Below, in pieces: positions 11,678 through 21,477 of a DNA stretch of 64,000 nucleotides. Below the pieces are notes generated by a model, which saw only the letters and a list, made by a program, of their open reading frames with translations, did not search any database and was not told where the DNA came from. Positions within the stretch are counted from its first letter, which is position 1. Each line of letters begins with the position of its first letter. The position numbers were made by a program, and so were the translations under genes. Source of the DNA: Albidovulum aestuarii (GTDB lineage: Bacteria > Pseudomonadota > Alphaproteobacteria > Rhodobacterales > Rhodobacteraceae); NCBI RefSeq assembly GCF_029961185.1, contig NZ_JASBQQ010000002.1:62001-126000 (forward strand), written 5' to 3'.

Positions 11678-11715
11678 TTTAGAACAGTTCTAGGGTGCCT
11701 GAGCAAAATCGTCAA
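11678..11715 (-). promoter_or_regulatory. iscR-suf promoter with ICE-like (Irr) palindrome
   Basis: On the minus strand TTGACG (11715-11710), 17 bp, then TAGAAC (11692-11687) makes a fair sigma-70 promoter about 90 bp before iscR. The -10 lies inside a perfect 13-base palindrome, TAGAACAGTTCTA (11680-11692); the wider TTTAGAACAGTTCTAGG fits the iron-control-element consensus bound by Irr. This suggests iron-dependent control, with a repressor masking the -10. Binding is inferred. Confidence 0.6.
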
Positions 11716-11768
11716 GAATGGCCACGCCATTTTGACGCGCCGAGGGCCCCGCAGAGAGAAGACAGGCG

Positions 11769-12428
11769 ATGCCCGAAGTCATTTTCGCCGGCCCAGAGGG
11801 CCGTCTCGAAGGCCGCTACCATCCGCAGAAGCAACTCGACGCGCCCATCGCGATCATCCTGCATCCGCATCCCCAGTTCGGCGGCACGATGAACAACCGC
11901 GTGGTGCACCGGCTGCACTACGCGTTCCATGAACTGGGCTTCACCGTCCTGCGCTTCAACTTCCGTGGCGTCGGTCGCAGCCAGGGCGAATACGATCAGG
12001 GCATCGGCGAACTTTCCGACGCGGCCTCGGCGCTCGACTACCTGCAGGCGATGAACCCCAATTCAAAACATTGCTGGGTCGCGGGCTTCTCCTTCGGCGC
12101 CTGGATCGGGATGCAGCTTCTGATGCGCAGGCCTGAGATCACCGGCTTCATCTCGGTCGCCCCGCCCGCGAACATGTATGATTTCTCGTTCCTCGCCCCC
12201 TGCCCCTCGTCGGGCCTGATCATCAACGGCACCGCCGACCGCGTCGCCCCGCCAAAGGACACCCATTCACTGGTCGCAAAGCTGCGCGAGCAGAAGGGCA
12301 TCACCGTCACCCATGAAGAGGTCGAGGGGGCGGGGCATTTCTTCGAGAATGACGAGACCCAGATGAACCCGATGATCGAAACCGTACAGGCCTACGTCCA
12401 GCGCCGTCTTGGCGAACAGACGAGGTAA
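11769..12428 (+). CDS. Alpha/beta hydrolase (HPHPxxGG type)
   Basis: 219 residues. The family hallmark ILHPHPQFGGTMNN (about 30-43) and FRGVGRSQGE are present. The catalytic triad is readable: S108 in GFSFGA, D157 in NGTADRV, H190 in GAGHFF. Cytoplasmic, no signal peptide. These proteins are widespread and generally of unknown substrate. It is divergent from iscR and the first of a run of plus-strand genes. Start ATG follows GAGAGAAGACAGGCG. Confidence 0.85.
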   Translation: MPEVIFAGPEGRLEGRYHPQKQLDAPIAIILHPHPQFGGTMNNRVVHRLHYAFHELGFTVLRFNFRGVGRSQGEYDQGIGELSDAASALDYLQAMNPNSKHCWVAGFSFGAWIGMQLLMRRPEITGFISVAPPANMYDFSFLAPCPSSGLIINGTADRVAPPKDTHSLVAKLREQKGITVTHEEVEGAGHFFENDETQMNPMIETVQAYVQRRLGEQTR

Positions 12429-12432
12429 GACC

Positions 12433-12705
12433 ATGCCGTCGACCGAAGAACTGGGCATCGCACTGGCCGAAGACGTTCTGAAGGCGGTCGACGAACTGGG
12501 TGACGACGCGATCGTCAACGAGGTCAACAAGATCGTCGAAGCGTCGTCCTCGGGCTTGCAGGAATCCTATATGGCCGCAATCCGCGCGCAGCGCGCCGCG
12601 GCGCGGGCGCGCGAGCATCTTGAGGCGCGGCTGGAGAAAGCGCGCGTATCGAAGGCCGGGCCAAAGGCGGTAGCTGCCCCCGCAACCTCTCACCCGCAGG
12701 AATGA
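12433..12705 (+). CDS. Small helical protein of unknown function
   Basis: 90 residues from the ATG at 12433, four bases after the hydrolase stop. Acidic N-terminal half (TEELGIALAEDVLKAVDELGDDAIVNEVNKIV) and basic, alanine-arginine-rich C-terminal half (AIRAQRAAARAREHLEARLEKAR), probably forming a long helix or coiled coil. Its stop overlaps the ATG of the HD-domain gene (ATGA), implying coupling. I do not recognise a characterised family. Confidence 0.75.
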   Translation: MPSTEELGIALAEDVLKAVDELGDDAIVNEVNKIVEASSSGLQESYMAAIRAQRAAARAREHLEARLEKARVSKAGPKAVAAPATSHPQE

Positions 12706-13292
12706 CCGACCGTCTCGACGCCCAATTCGCCTTCCTGATGGAGGCGGACAAGCTCAAGCAGGTGATCCGCGCCACAACGCTCGCCGATGGGTCTCGACGC
12801 GAGAATTCCGGTGAACATAGCTGGCATCTGGCGCTTTACGCGCTCGTTCTTGCCGACCAGGCCGGGCCCGGCGTGAATATCGACCGCGTCATCAGAATGC
12901 TGATCCTGCACGATCTGGTGGAGATCGACGTGGGCGACGTGCCGATCCATTCAGCGAACGGCGCGGCCCATGGGTCCGCAGAGATCGCGGAAGCCGAGGC
13001 GCAAGCTGCAACCCGTATTTTCGGTCTGCTTCCCGCAGATGTAGGCACGGACCTTCGCGCCCTTTGGGAGGAGTTCGAGGCGGCCGAGACCCCTGACGCT
13101 ATTTTCGCCAAGTCGCTCGACCGCGTTCAGCCCGTCCTCCACAACATCGCCTCAGGCGGCGGGACCTGGACTGAATACAACGTCACCTTCGACCAACTTG
13201 AAGCCCGCGTCGGCCAGAAGGTTGCGCGCGGCGCGCCAACGCTCTGGACCTATATCCTGGGACGGCTTCGATCCTTTTTCCCTCATGCATGA
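12702..13292 (+). CDS. HD-domain nucleotidase (YfbR/HDDC2-like)
   Basis: 196 residues. The HD metal site is visible: EHSWH (38-42), LHDLVEID with H70-D71, and D140 in KSLDRVQP. This arrangement is that of HDDC2/YfbR-type 5'-deoxynucleotidases, which hydrolyse deoxynucleoside monophosphates using divalent metal. Coupled to the small gene upstream and overlapped by the next gene. The specific substrate is inferred from the family only. Confidence 0.85.
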   Translation: MTDRLDAQFAFLMEADKLKQVIRATTLADGSRRENSGEHSWHLALYALVLADQAGPGVNIDRVIRMLILHDLVEIDVGDVPIHSANGAAHGSAEIAEAEAQAATRIFGLLPADVGTDLRALWEEFEAAETPDAIFAKSLDRVQPVLHNIASGGGTWTEYNVTFDQLEARVGQKVARGAPTLWTYILGRLRSFFPHA

Positions 13293-13818
13293 GCGTACGC
13301 GCTTATCCTTCGGTTTCGCATTTGCTGGTCTTGTCGCGCTTTCTTTTTGCGTGATGGTCCTCGGGCTTCACGCGCTTGGGCATCTGGATTGGCAGGCCTG
13401 TATCGAAAATATTGGGCTCCGCGCCCCTACAGCACTCCGCGTTGCTCAGATGAACTTCTGGGAACGGATCACTACCGGCCTGCAAGGTGGTATTGCCGAT
13501 GGTATCCTCGAATGGCCCATCATCAGCCACCCGAAACTGGCAATTCTGGCCGCCACGGTCCTGTTTGCCCCACCGTTTCTACTCGCACTTCCGGTGGTGA
13601 CTTCTCGATCTTATCGCCGTCGCTACGCTTTTGCGCTCGCAGTGTTCGCGTTCTTCCTTGCGGCCTTCGTGATCATGCCAGAGGCGGCGGACCAACATGA
13701 CTGCGATCGCAAAGGCAATACGTCATTCTTTCTTTTCAGTCTTCTCCCACTTCTCGCAGGTCTTCTGGGCACAGCGGCCACCATCGCAAACAGACACCGA
13801 TCTTCGGTAAATTTTTAG
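13285..13818 (+). CDS. Hypothetical membrane protein, four helices
   Basis: 177 residues from the ATG at 13285, overlapping the HD gene by 8 bp; upstream in-frame codons belong to the HD gene in another frame. About four hydrophobic segments (SFGFAFAGLVALSFCVMVLGL, LAILAATVLFAPPFLLALPVV, YAFALAVFAFFLAAFVIMP, FFLFSLLPLLAGLLGTAATI). No motif recognised. Codon use is somewhat less GC-biased than the neighbours. Moderately likely to be real. Confidence 0.6.
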   Translation: MHERTRLSFGFAFAGLVALSFCVMVLGLHALGHLDWQACIENIGLRAPTALRVAQMNFWERITTGLQGGIADGILEWPIISHPKLAILAATVLFAPPFLLALPVVTSRSYRRRYAFALAVFAFFLAAFVIMPEAADQHDCDRKGNTSFFLFSLLPLLAGLLGTAATIANRHRSSVNF

Positions 13819-13902
13819 TATACCATCGCATACCATCTTTCCCCTGCCCTTGTTTTCAGCTATGTGGACGCCAACGAGTCAGGCAAGCGAGAGGGCAAGC
13901 CC

Positions 13903-16107
13903 ATGGGTAACACCGCCAATCCCGACATCATCTACACCAAGGTCGACGAAGCGCCGGAACTGGCCAGCGCCTCGCTTCTGCCGATCATTCGCAAGTTCGC
14001 CTCCGCCGCCGGGATCACGGTCGGAACCAAGGATATTTCGCTTGCAGGCCGCATCCTGTCGGCCTTCCCCGATGCCCTGACCGCAGACCAGCGCATCCCT
14101 GATGATCTGGCCGAACTTGGCGAACTGGTGAAGACGCCGGAGGCCAACGTGATCAAGCTGCCGAACATCTCGGCCTCGGTCCCCCAGCTCGTCGCCGCGA
14201 TCAAGGAGCTGCAGACACAGGGCTACGCGCTGCCCGACTATCCGGAAGACCCTGCAACGGACGCGGAAAAGGCCGTCCGCGCCAAATATGACGCGATCAA
14301 GGGTTCGGCGGTGAACCCGGTCTTGCGCGAGGGAAACTCCGACCGCCGGGCGGCGACGGCGGTGAAGAATTATGCGCAGGCCAACCCGCACCGGATGGGC
14401 GACTGGAGCGCCAGTAGCAAGACCCGTGTGGCTGCGATGGCGGGCGACGACTTCTTCTCCAACGAGAAATCCGCGACGCTGGCCAAAGCGGCAACCGCGA
14501 AGATCGTGCTTGAGACTGCTGGCGGCGAGACCGTCCTGAAGGACGGTATCAAATATCCCGCCGGGACGGTCGTCGATGCAACCTTCATGTCGGCCAATGC
14601 GCTCGACACGTTCCTCGCTGCCGAGATCGAGAAGACCAAGGCGGAGGGTGTCCTCTTCTCGCTCCATATGAAAGCGACGATGATGAAGGTCTCGGACCCG
14701 ATCATCTTCGGCCATGCGGTCAAGGCCTGGCTCGCCCCGGTCTTCGAGAAATTCGGCGACCGGATGGAGGCGCTTGGCGTCAACCCGAATTCCGGCCTCG
14801 GCGATCTTCTGGACCGGGTGAAAGACGACACTGAGGTCATGGCAGCCATCGACGCCGTGAACGCCGAACGCCCTCTGATGTACATGGTGAACTCGGACAA
14901 GGGCATCACCAACCTGCATGTGCCCTCGGACGTGATCATCGACGCCTCGATGCCCGCGCTCATACGCGCTGGCGGCAAGGGCTGGGGCCCGGACGGGAAA
15001 GAGGCCGACTGTGTCTGCGTCATCCCCGACAATTCCTATGCGCCGGTCTATGACGCGGCGATCGAGTTCTTCAAGGCGAACGGCAAGCTGAACCCGGCCA
15101 CCGCCGGCACGGTGCAGAATATCGGCCTGATGGCGCAGAAGGCCGAGGAATACGGTTCGCACCCGACGACCTTCGAAATCCCGACCGACGGCACCGTGAA
15201 AATGGTGCTGGAGGACGGCACAGTCCTGCATTCCCATCAGGTGGAAAAGGGCGACATCTGGCGCTCCGCCTCGGCCCGCAAGGCGCCGATCGAGGACTGG
15301 GTGAACCTTGCCATCGACCGCCAGCGGCTGACGGGCTTCCGCGCAATCTTCTGGCTGGACGCAAACCGCGCCCATGACGCGGAACTCATCAAGATGGTCA
15401 AGCCGATCCTTGAAGCCAAGGGCGTTGCGGGCAAGTTCGAGATCATGGCCCCGCGCGAGGCGACCATTGCGAGCCTCGAGACCATCACCAAAGGCGAGAA
15501 CACCATCGCCATCACCGGCAACGTATTGCGCGATTACCTGACCGACCTCTTCCCGATCCTGGAACTCGCGACCTCCGCCAAGATGCTCTCCATCGTCAAG
15601 CTGATGCAGGGTGGCGGCCTCTTTGAGACCGGCGCCGGGGGCTCTGCCCCGAAACATGTCCAGCAGTTGCAGGAGGAAAACCACCTGCGCTGGGACTCGC
15701 TTGGCGAATTCTGCGCGCTCGGCGAAAGCTTCCGCTTCCTCGCCGAGAGCAAGGGCAACGCCAAAGCAAAGGTGCTGGGCGACGCGGTCGATGCCGCAAC
15801 ACAGGGCATCCTGGACCATGACCGTTCGCCGGGCCGCAAGGTCGGCCAGCCCGACAACCGCGACAGCCATTACTGGTTCGCCCGCTATTGGGCCGAGGCT
15901 TTGGCCGCGCAATCGGACGATGCCGGGTTAGCCGCTGAATTCGCCCCGGTGGCGAAAGCGCTGGCCGAGGATGAGGCGAAGATCGTCGCTGAATTCGCCG
16001 CCGTACAGGGCAAACCGGCCGATATCGGCGGCTACTACCACGCCGACCCGGCCAAGCTTGCCGCTGTGATGCGGCCAAGTGGCACGCTGAACGCCATCAT
16101 CGACTGA
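13903..16107 (+). CDS. icd: NADP-dependent isocitrate dehydrogenase, monomeric type
   Basis: 734 residues from the ATG at 13903, eight bases after GAGAGGG; an upstream GTG (13864) is in frame but unsupported. It is the large monomeric IDH (IDH-II), not the 400-residue dimer: [21 protein letters not shown] start, [14 protein letters not shown] (substrate-phosphate loop), [10 protein letters not shown], and [12 protein letters not shown]. It oxidises isocitrate to 2-oxoglutarate and CO2 in the TCA cycle, making NADPH. Monocistronic, followed by a terminator at 16228. Confidence 0.96.
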   Translation: MGNTANPDIIYTKVDEAPELASASLLPIIRKFASAAGITVGTKDISLAGRILSAFPDALTADQRIPDDLAELGELVKTPEANVIKLPNISASVPQLVAAIKELQTQGYALPDYPEDPATDAEKAVRAKYDAIKGSAVNPVLREGNSDRRAATAVKNYAQANPHRMGDWSASSKTRVAAMAGDDFFSNEKSATLAKAATAKIVLETAGGETVLKDGIKYPAGTVVDATFMSANALDTFLAAEIEKTKAEGVLFSLHMKATMMKVSDPIIFGHAVKAWLAPVFEKFGDRMEALGVNPNSGLGDLLDRVKDDTEVMAAIDAVNAERPLMYMVNSDKGITNLHVPSDVIIDASMPALIRAGGKGWGPDGKEADCVCVIPDNSYAPVYDAAIEFFKANGKLNPATAGTVQNIGLMAQKAEEYGSHPTTFEIPTDGTVKMVLEDGTVLHSHQVEKGDIWRSASARKAPIEDWVNLAIDRQRLTGFRAIFWLDANRAHDAELIKMVKPILEAKGVAGKFEIMAPREATIASLETITKGENTIAITGNVLRDYLTDLFPILELATSAKMLSIVKLMQGGGLFETGAGGSAPKHVQQLQEENHLRWDSLGEFCALGESFRFLAESKGNAKAKVLGDAVDAATQGILDHDRSPGRKVGQPDNRDSHYWFARYWAEALAAQSDDAGLAAEFAPVAKALAEDEAKIVAEFAAVQGKPADIGGYYHADPAKLAAVMRPSGTLNAIID

Positions 16108-16140
16108 GCAAACCGTGAGCGGGGGGCCAGCCCACCGCAC

Positions 16141-16169
16141 CCCCCGGAGTATTTTGGGACAGAAAGTGA
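16141..16169 (+). repeat. 29-bp intergenic repeat, copy 1
   Basis: Identical over 29 bases to 57269-57297 read on the minus strand (core CGGAGTATTTTGGGACAGA); both copies follow a GC-rich inverted stretch containing GGGGGCCAGCCC. Here it lies between icd and typA. Confidence 0.75.
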
Positions 16170-16188
16170 CAATAGCACACTTTCTGTC
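16158..16188. promoter_or_regulatory. 11-bp perfect inverted repeat between icd and typA
   Basis: GACAGAAAGTG (16158-16168) and CACTTTCTGTC (16178-16188) with a 9-base spacer. The left arm is the end of the dispersed 29-bp repeat; the right arm may be an inverted fragment of a second copy. Could be an operator, a hairpin or a repeat remnant. Confidence 0.5.
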
Positions 16189-16227
16189 GGTAAATACCGT
16201 CGGAGGTGAATTGCCTGAATGGGCAGG

Positions 16228-16253
16228 AGGGGGCAGAAGGCCCCCTTTCTTTT
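16228..16253 (+). terminator. Rho-independent terminator after icd
   Basis: A stem of AGGGGG(C) and (G)CCCCCT (16228-16234/16240-16246) is followed at once by TTTCTTTT. It lies 120 bp after the icd stop and 67 bp before typA. Confidence 0.8.
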
Positions 16254-16319
16254 GCCCGGCCCCTAGCCATTGGGCGCGATTTCCTCTATCGGGGCGCAAC
16301 TTCAGAAAATGGCGGACCC

Positions 16320-18137
16320 ATGGACCTTCGCAATATCGCGATCATCGCGCACGTTGACCACGGCAAGACGACGCTAGTCGACGAGCTTCTCAAGCAATCC
16401 GGAACGTTCCGGGAAAACCAGGCCACGACCGAACGGGCGATGGATTCGAACGATATCGAGCGTGAGCGCGGCATCACCATCCTTGCGAAATGCACGAGCG
16501 TGGAACACGGATCGACCCGGATCAACATCGTCGATACGCCCGGCCACGCCGATTTCGGCGGTGAGGTGGAGCGTATCCTCAATATGGTCGATGGCGTTGT
16601 CCTGCTGGTGGACGCCGCCGAAGGGCCGATGCCGCAGACGAAATTCGTGACCTCCAAGGCGCTTGCCCTGGGTCTGCGGCCCATCGTCGTGCTGAACAAG
16701 GTCGACAAGCCCGATGCCGAGCCGGACCGCGCGCTGAACGAAGTTTTCGACCTTTTCGCCAACCTCGGCGCCGATGACGACCAGCTTGACTTCCCACATC
16801 TTTACGCTTCCGGCCGCTCCGGCTGGGCCGACGCGGAACTGGACGGGCCGCGTGAGAACCTTGACGCACTCTTTGACCTGATCGTGCGGCATGTTCCCGC
16901 GCCGCGCCAGATCGCCGATGCGGGCAAACCTTTCCGCATGCTGGCCACGACCCTTTCCGCCGACCCTTTCATCGGCCGCATCCTGACGGGCCGTGTTGAA
17001 TCCGGCACGCTGAAAGTGGGCGAGACGATCAAGGCGCTCAGCCGCAAGGGCGAACGGATCGAACAGTTCCGCGTGACCAAGATCCTCGCCTTCCGCGGCC
17101 TCGGCCAGCAGCCCATCGAAGAAGCGCAGGCGGGCGATATCGTGACCCTTGCGGGCATGGCCAAGGCCACCGTCGCCGACACGCTGTGCGATCTTTCCAT
17201 CGACGTGCCCCTGCCCGCCCAGCCGATCGATCCGCCGACAATCTCGGTTACCTTCGGCATCAACGATTCACCGCTCGCGGGCAAGGACGGCAACAAGGTC
17301 CAGTCCCGCGTCATCCGCGAACGGCTGATGAAAGAAGCGGAAAGCAATGTCGCGATCAAGATCGAGGACACGCCGGGCGGCGAGGCCTTCGTCGTCTCAG
17401 GCCGCGGTGAACTTCAGATGGGCGTGCTGATCGAAAACATGCGCCGCGAGGGGTTCGAGCTTTCAATCTCCCGCCCCCGCGTGATCTTCCGCGAAGAGAA
17501 CGGCCAGCGATTGGAGCCCGTGGAAGAGGTCATCGTCGATGTTGATGACGAGTATTCCGGCGTGGTGATCGAAAAGCTGACCGGCCAGCGCAAGGGTGAT
17601 CTGGTCGAGATGAAGCCTGCCGGTGTCGGCAAAACCCGCATCGTCGCCCATGTGCCCTCGCGCGGCCTCATCGGCTATCACGGCCAGTTCCTGACCGATA
17701 CGCGCGGCACCGGCGTTCTGAACCGCATCTTCCATGGCTGGACCCCGCATAAAGGCCCCATCGAAGGGCGTCATGTCGGCGTCCTGATCTCGATGGAGAA
17801 CGGCGTGTCGGTAGCCTATGCGCTCTGGAACCTCGAAGACCGGGGCAAGCTTTTCATCGGCGCGCAGGAACAGGTCTATGAGGGGATGATCATCGGCGAA
17901 CATTCCCGCGACAACGATCTTGAGGTGAACCCGCTGAAGGGCAAGAAGCTGACCAACGTCCGCGCCTCCGGGACGGATGAGGCTGTCCGCCTGACGCCCC
18001 CGGTGCGGATGAGCCTGGAAGAGGCCATCGCCTATGTGCAGGACGACGAACTGGTCGAAGTCACGCCGAAGATCGTGCGGCTGCGCAAGCGCTTCCTTGA
18101 CCCGCACGAGCGCAAGCGCCAGGCACGGGCGGGATAA
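16320..18137 (+). CDS. typA: TypA/BipA ribosome-associated translational GTPase
   Basis: 605 residues from the ATG at 16320 ([18 protein letters not shown]), the canonical start; the longer open frame upstream runs through the terminator. G1 AHVDHGKT, G2 with RERGIT, G3 [14 protein letters not shown]4 NKVDKP. Then beta-barrel, EF-G-like domain and the BipA C-terminal domain ([18 protein letters not shown]). It binds 70S ribosomes and aids 50S assembly and stress or cold adaptation. Confidence 0.97.
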   Translation: MDLRNIAIIAHVDHGKTTLVDELLKQSGTFRENQATTERAMDSNDIERERGITILAKCTSVEHGSTRINIVDTPGHADFGGEVERILNMVDGVVLLVDAAEGPMPQTKFVTSKALALGLRPIVVLNKVDKPDAEPDRALNEVFDLFANLGADDDQLDFPHLYASGRSGWADAELDGPRENLDALFDLIVRHVPAPRQIADAGKPFRMLATTLSADPFIGRILTGRVESGTLKVGETIKALSRKGERIEQFRVTKILAFRGLGQQPIEEAQAGDIVTLAGMAKATVADTLCDLSIDVPLPAQPIDPPTISVTFGINDSPLAGKDGNKVQSRVIRERLMKEAESNVAIKIEDTPGGEAFVVSGRGELQMGVLIENMRREGFELSISRPRVIFREENGQRLEPVEEVIVDVDDEYSGVVIEKLTGQRKGDLVEMKPAGVGKTRIVAHVPSRGLIGYHGQFLTDTRGTGVLNRIFHGWTPHKGPIEGRHVGVLISMENGVSVAYALWNLEDRGKLFIGAQEQVYEGMIIGEHSRDNDLEVNPLKGKKLTNVRASGTDEAVRLTPPVRMSLEEAIAYVQDDELVEVTPKIVRLRKRFLDPHERKRQARAG

Positions 18138-18359
18138 GGCGTCAGCCTGAAGACCGTCCAGTTTGAATTCGAGGGACGGGTAAGGCACGCGCGACCGCAA
18201 TCTGAGCGCCCGAGCGGGTTTTCACCCGGATAAGCCGGATTGGTCCCTGGAAATCAGGACCGATCCGGCCTTTCAGGCATATTGCGGTATCTTTCCGCAC
18301 CCCGCGCGCCCATATAGGGGGCAGGCGCGACTGACCGCGCCGGGAAAGGCTGACAGTCG

Positions 18360-18530
18360 ATGACGATGTTCTCCATGAAGCCGAAGTTCAATCTTGCCGA
18401 GTTTCTTGCCGAAAGTGATCCACGCAATTCAACCAGATCGAAACCTGCCACTGCAAAAGCCCTGAAAGGGTCTGGACCAAAGGCCAAGGGCAAGAACGAG
18501 GTGCAGGAGACCGCCAAGAACGAAAAATAG
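18360..18530 (+). CDS. Small lysine-rich ORF, 56 residues (tentative)
   Basis: ATG at 18360 with GGAAAGG ten bases upstream, TAG at 18528-18530. The predicted peptide has a hydrophobic-acidic start (FNLAEFLAESDP) and a Lys/Ala-rich, disordered tail (KALKGSGPKAKGKNE). ATGs at 18366 and 18375 are alternatives. It fills an otherwise empty gap between typA and the GlsB-like gene. A longer minus-strand frame overlaps but looks less protein-like. Unproven. Confidence 0.35.
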   Translation: MTMFSMKPKFNLAEFLAESDPRNSTRSKPATAKALKGSGPKAKGKNEVQETAKNEK

Positions 18531-18730
18531 ACGCGCTTGCCACGACGCATGACCGGACTATCCGGTTTGCCGTCTCGGTACTTTCGACACCATCGGGATG
18601 TGCGGAACAACTCCAGCTTTGCCTTGAAGCAGAATTTGAACGTTTTTCGTTCGAATTCTGACGTTTGCCATGTCACCATGCTCCCGAAACATGCTGACCT
18701 GATCACCACATCACAGGAAAGGAACGTCCT

Positions 18731-18976
18731 ATGGGTATCGTCGTCATGCTGCTGATCGGCGCGATTGCCGGCTGGCTCGCCGGGCAGATCGTCAAGGGTT
18801 ACGGCTTCGGGCTGGTCGGGAATATCGTTGTCGGTATCGTCGGCGCCTTCATCGCCGGTCTGATTCTGCCCCGGATCGGGTTAGGCATGGGTGGCGGCGT
18901 GATCGCCGCAATCATCCATGCGACGATTGGCGCGGTGATCCTGCTGGTGCTTCTGCGGCTGGTGAAGTCGGCCTGA
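18731..18976 (+). CDS. GlsB/YeaQ/YmgE-family stress membrane protein
   Basis: 81 residues, almost all hydrophobic, three helices with glycine motifs GAIAGWLAGQIVKG, VGNIVVGIVGAFIAGLILP and a C-terminal VILLVLLRLVKSA. This matches transglycosylase-associated/GlsB proteins induced by envelope or osmotic stress. A strong ribosome site AGGAAAGGA precedes the ATG. Stand-alone gene. Confidence 0.9.
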   Translation: MGIVVMLLIGAIAGWLAGQIVKGYGFGLVGNIVVGIVGAFIAGLILPRIGLGMGGGVIAAIIHATIGAVILLVLLRLVKSA

Positions 18977-19023
18977 ACGTCGACCGATGGTCTCGCGCCG
19001 GCAAGTGCGGATCGTCTGATTTC

Positions 19024-19443
19024 TCAATTTGACGTATCCACCACCACGACCCCATGCGTCACCTCGGCCGTCTTGGCCATCATCGCCGAGGCAGAGCAGT
19101 ATTTTTCGGCCGAAAGCTGCACCGCGCGTTCGACCTTGGCGGGGTTGAGCCCCCTGCCCTTCACCGTGAACTGCATATGGATCTTGATAAAGACCTTCGG
19201 CTCCGTCGCCGCCCGCTCGGCGGTCAGATCGCAGGTGCAGTCCTCGACCGGTTCGCGGCCCTTTTCTAGGATGTGGATCACGTCATAGGCCGCACAGCCA
19301 CCCGTGCCGATCAGCACCAGTTCCATCGGGCTCGGCCCCGGTTTCGCACTCTCACCATGGGCATTGCCGAGAACGATCTGGTGGCCTGCCTCCACCGCCC
19401 CGGTAAAGGTGCGATCCTCGACCCATTTCACGCGTGCTTTCAT
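19024..19443 (-). CDS. OsmC-family protein (YhfA-like)
   Basis: 139 residues from the ATG at 19443 (MKARVKWVEDRTFTG); extra upstream codons lack a ribosome site. The two OsmC redox cysteines are present: C50 in GTGGCAAYDV and C116 in EKYCSASAM. PGPSPMELVL is the family motif. OsmC/Ohr-type proteins reduce organic hydroperoxides; the YhfA branch is of less certain substrate. Confidence 0.88.
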   Translation of the reverse strand: MKARVKWVEDRTFTGAVEAGHQIVLGNAHGESAKPGPSPMELVLIGTGGCAAYDVIHILEKGREPVEDCTCDLTAERAATEPKVFIKIHMQFTVKGRGLNPAKVERAVQLSAEKYCSASAMMAKTAEVTHGVVVVDTSN

Positions 19444-19503
19444 GATCTTCCTCTGTCCGACCGGCGGGCAATATGGCGACAAGGCCCGGTGGCCGCAAGG
19501 GTG

Positions 19504-21477
19504 CTAGTCAGACTTTCGCAGGTAGAGGAAATAGACCGGGTTGATGCCAGTTTCAACGAGAGTGAAACCAAGCGCGCGGGCGGTCCGGGAGATGATCGCA
19601 GTCCGGGGATTGTCGGCGGCGAAAAGGATCGCGGACAGGCCGAACGCTTCGACGCCGCGGCGCAGGGTACCTTCGGCGTCCGGCACGTCGGATTTGCCGT
19701 TCACAACGTCGAACAGCGCCTGACGCAGGGCGAGCGCCCCGGGCACCATCGTATGGCGATAATGGACGAGATAGAGCTCGCGCACCGCGATCTGGCGGTG
19801 AAGCGGCTCCATCGTCGCAATCCAGATCGCGACCGATTCCGGCGCCAGTACGATATCGGCAGATGTCGTCGCGGCGGCAACCTCGCGAGCGATCCGGTAG
19901 TCGCCCTGAACTATCTTCAATCCGAATGGATCAATATGGCTGCCATTTCGCGGGGCAAGGATCGACAGAGGCAACAGAAGCCCAGCCACCAGCGTGACTC
20001 CGGCGATGGTCGCGCGGTTCCGAAGTGACAGCCCTCCTGCCAGCGCGGCAAGACCGATGCCGGTCAGCGCCGGGATCGGGATCGTGTAGAACAACCGGTA
20101 GTTGAGATTGCCGGTAACGTGATCGGCGAACGCGCCGAACGTAAGCGGGTTAAAGGGCAGTACGAGAAAAACCAGAAGCACCGCTGCCGAAAAGCGCCGC
20201 AGGAATCCCGGCGGCAGCAGCGACCATACTGCGAGGCCGATCCAGAGGGTCACGAGACCGGGCACGTTGGCGCCAAAGATGCGCAAGGTTTCGCGCAAAG
20301 GCGGGATCGCATCGGTGTATTCCGAGGCGTAGGCCCCGGTCGTAGCCAGCACTACCCCCCCCATCAGCACCGGCCAGAGGCTTGTCAGACCACCCAGGAC
20401 ATAGCGGGCCGTGCGCACAGGCCCCGTCATCATCAGGGCTGAGAAGACGAGGATCGCTGCAACGGGTGCAAGGTAGATGCCGTTGGCGGTCATGCCGACC
20501 ATCGCAGCCTGCGTCGCGGCTAGCAGTGTCCAGTCGCGCAGGCCGCCAGAGGACCAGAACCTGAGTGCGAAGAGATAGATCAGCGGCACGAGGATGGTAA
20601 AGGCAGCCCCCTTCCCCTGCTGAAAGCGGACAAAGCTGAAATTGCCGTAACTGGCATTAGCGCCGGAATTCAGAAGCAGAAAGGCCAGGGTGAGCGCGAC
20701 GGCCAGAAGCCAGTGTCCGGGCAACAGGCGGCGGGCCAAGGCGGCGATGGCAACGACGCTGAGGGCCGCCATCAAGGGCGGCCAGATCAGATGCGCGACG
20801 GTGATCACAGGCCAGCCGGTCAGTCCCGACAGCGCGGCAAAAAGGGCGGGCAGCGCCTCCACGCGGTAGGTGGGCAGATGGATCGGCTGAGTGGGATCGC
20901 CGATCATCGTATCCCATTGCAGGATCGGGCGCGGGTCGTCGAGCATGCCAACCGCAAGATTGAGGAAGTTCGCATCGTCCTGATCCGGGCGCTGGATCAG
21001 CAGCGTGACGGCCATAGCGCCGCCGATCAGGATCATCAGCCCAAGCACATCGCGGCGCAGGACCGGAGGCACCGAAGAGACCGGGCGCCCCAAAACAGGC
21101 GCGGAATCGCGCCGCAGAACCCCGTAGACGAGTGTCACCGTAGCGATGAGCCAAAAGGCCGGATAGCTCTTGCCACCGTAAAGCGCGGCAACGGCGACAA
21201 ACATCGCCGCTGCCGCGCCATATCGTTGCAGAACAGACATGGCCGCGGCCCGTGCCGTACCGACCGCCTCTGTTTCAACGGCGTCCGTCGCCATGCGGGC
21301 GAACAAGACGCCCCCAAGCAGGGCGACGGCCAAGGACGGGGTGAGATGCGCCGCGGTCATCCCCGCCTGCACACCGACATTGCAAATCACCGTCCAGACA
21401 GCGAAGAAGCCAACCGGGCCAGCGATCGCGCGCACTAGCACCCGGTCGAACCGCGTTCCCTCAATTCTTCGCTGCAT
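19504..21477 (-). CDS. Large polytopic membrane protein, GT-C glycosyltransferase-like
   Basis: 657 residues from the ATG at 21477, overlapping the GtrA gene by 17 bp. About 13-15 transmembrane helices are followed by a roughly 140-residue soluble C-terminal domain. A periplasmic-loop DQDDAN (about 165-170) after an early helix resembles the acidic motif of GT-C enzymes that use lipid-linked sugars. With the GtrA and GT2 genes directly upstream, the three would form a Gtr-like set: make polyprenyl-phosphate sugar, flip it, transfer it outside. Family assignment is inferred from topology. Confidence 0.65.
   Translation of the reverse strand: MQRRIEGTRFDRVLVRAIAGPVGFFAVWTVICNVGVQAGMTAAHLTPSLAVALLGGVLFARMATDAVETEAVGTARAAAMSVLQRYGAAAAMFVAVAALYGGKSYPAFWLIATVTLVYGVLRRDSAPVLGRPVSSVPPVLRRDVLGLMILIGGAMAVTLLIQRPDQDDANFLNLAVGMLDDPRPILQWDTMIGDPTQPIHLPTYRVEALPALFAALSGLTGWPVITVAHLIWPPLMAALSVVAIAALARRLLPGHWLLAVALTLAFLLLNSGANASYGNFSFVRFQQGKGAAFTILVPLIYLFALRFWSSGGLRDWTLLAATQAAMVGMTANGIYLAPVAAILVFSALMMTGPVRTARYVLGGLTSLWPVLMGGVVLATTGAYASEYTDAIPPLRETLRIFGANVPGLVTLWIGLAVWSLLPPGFLRRFSAAVLLVFLVLPFNPLTFGAFADHVTGNLNYRLFYTIPIPALTGIGLAALAGGLSLRNRATIAGVTLVAGLLLPLSILAPRNGSHIDPFGLKIVQGDYRIAREVAAATTSADIVLAPESVAIWIATMEPLHRQIAVRELYLVHYRHTMVPGALALRQALFDVVNGKSDVPDAEGTLRRGVEAFGLSAILFAADNPRTAIISRTARALGFTLVETGINPVYFLYLRKSD

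Noticed and set aside
13879-15912. Very long minus-strand open frame opposite isocitrate dehydrogenase
   Set aside because: It mirrors the real gene; composition is biased and no domain or start context is visible.
18254-18709. 151-codon minus-strand frame in the typA-GlsB gap
   Set aside because: No ribosome site, unlikely amino-acid composition; a small plus-strand frame with a site is preferred.
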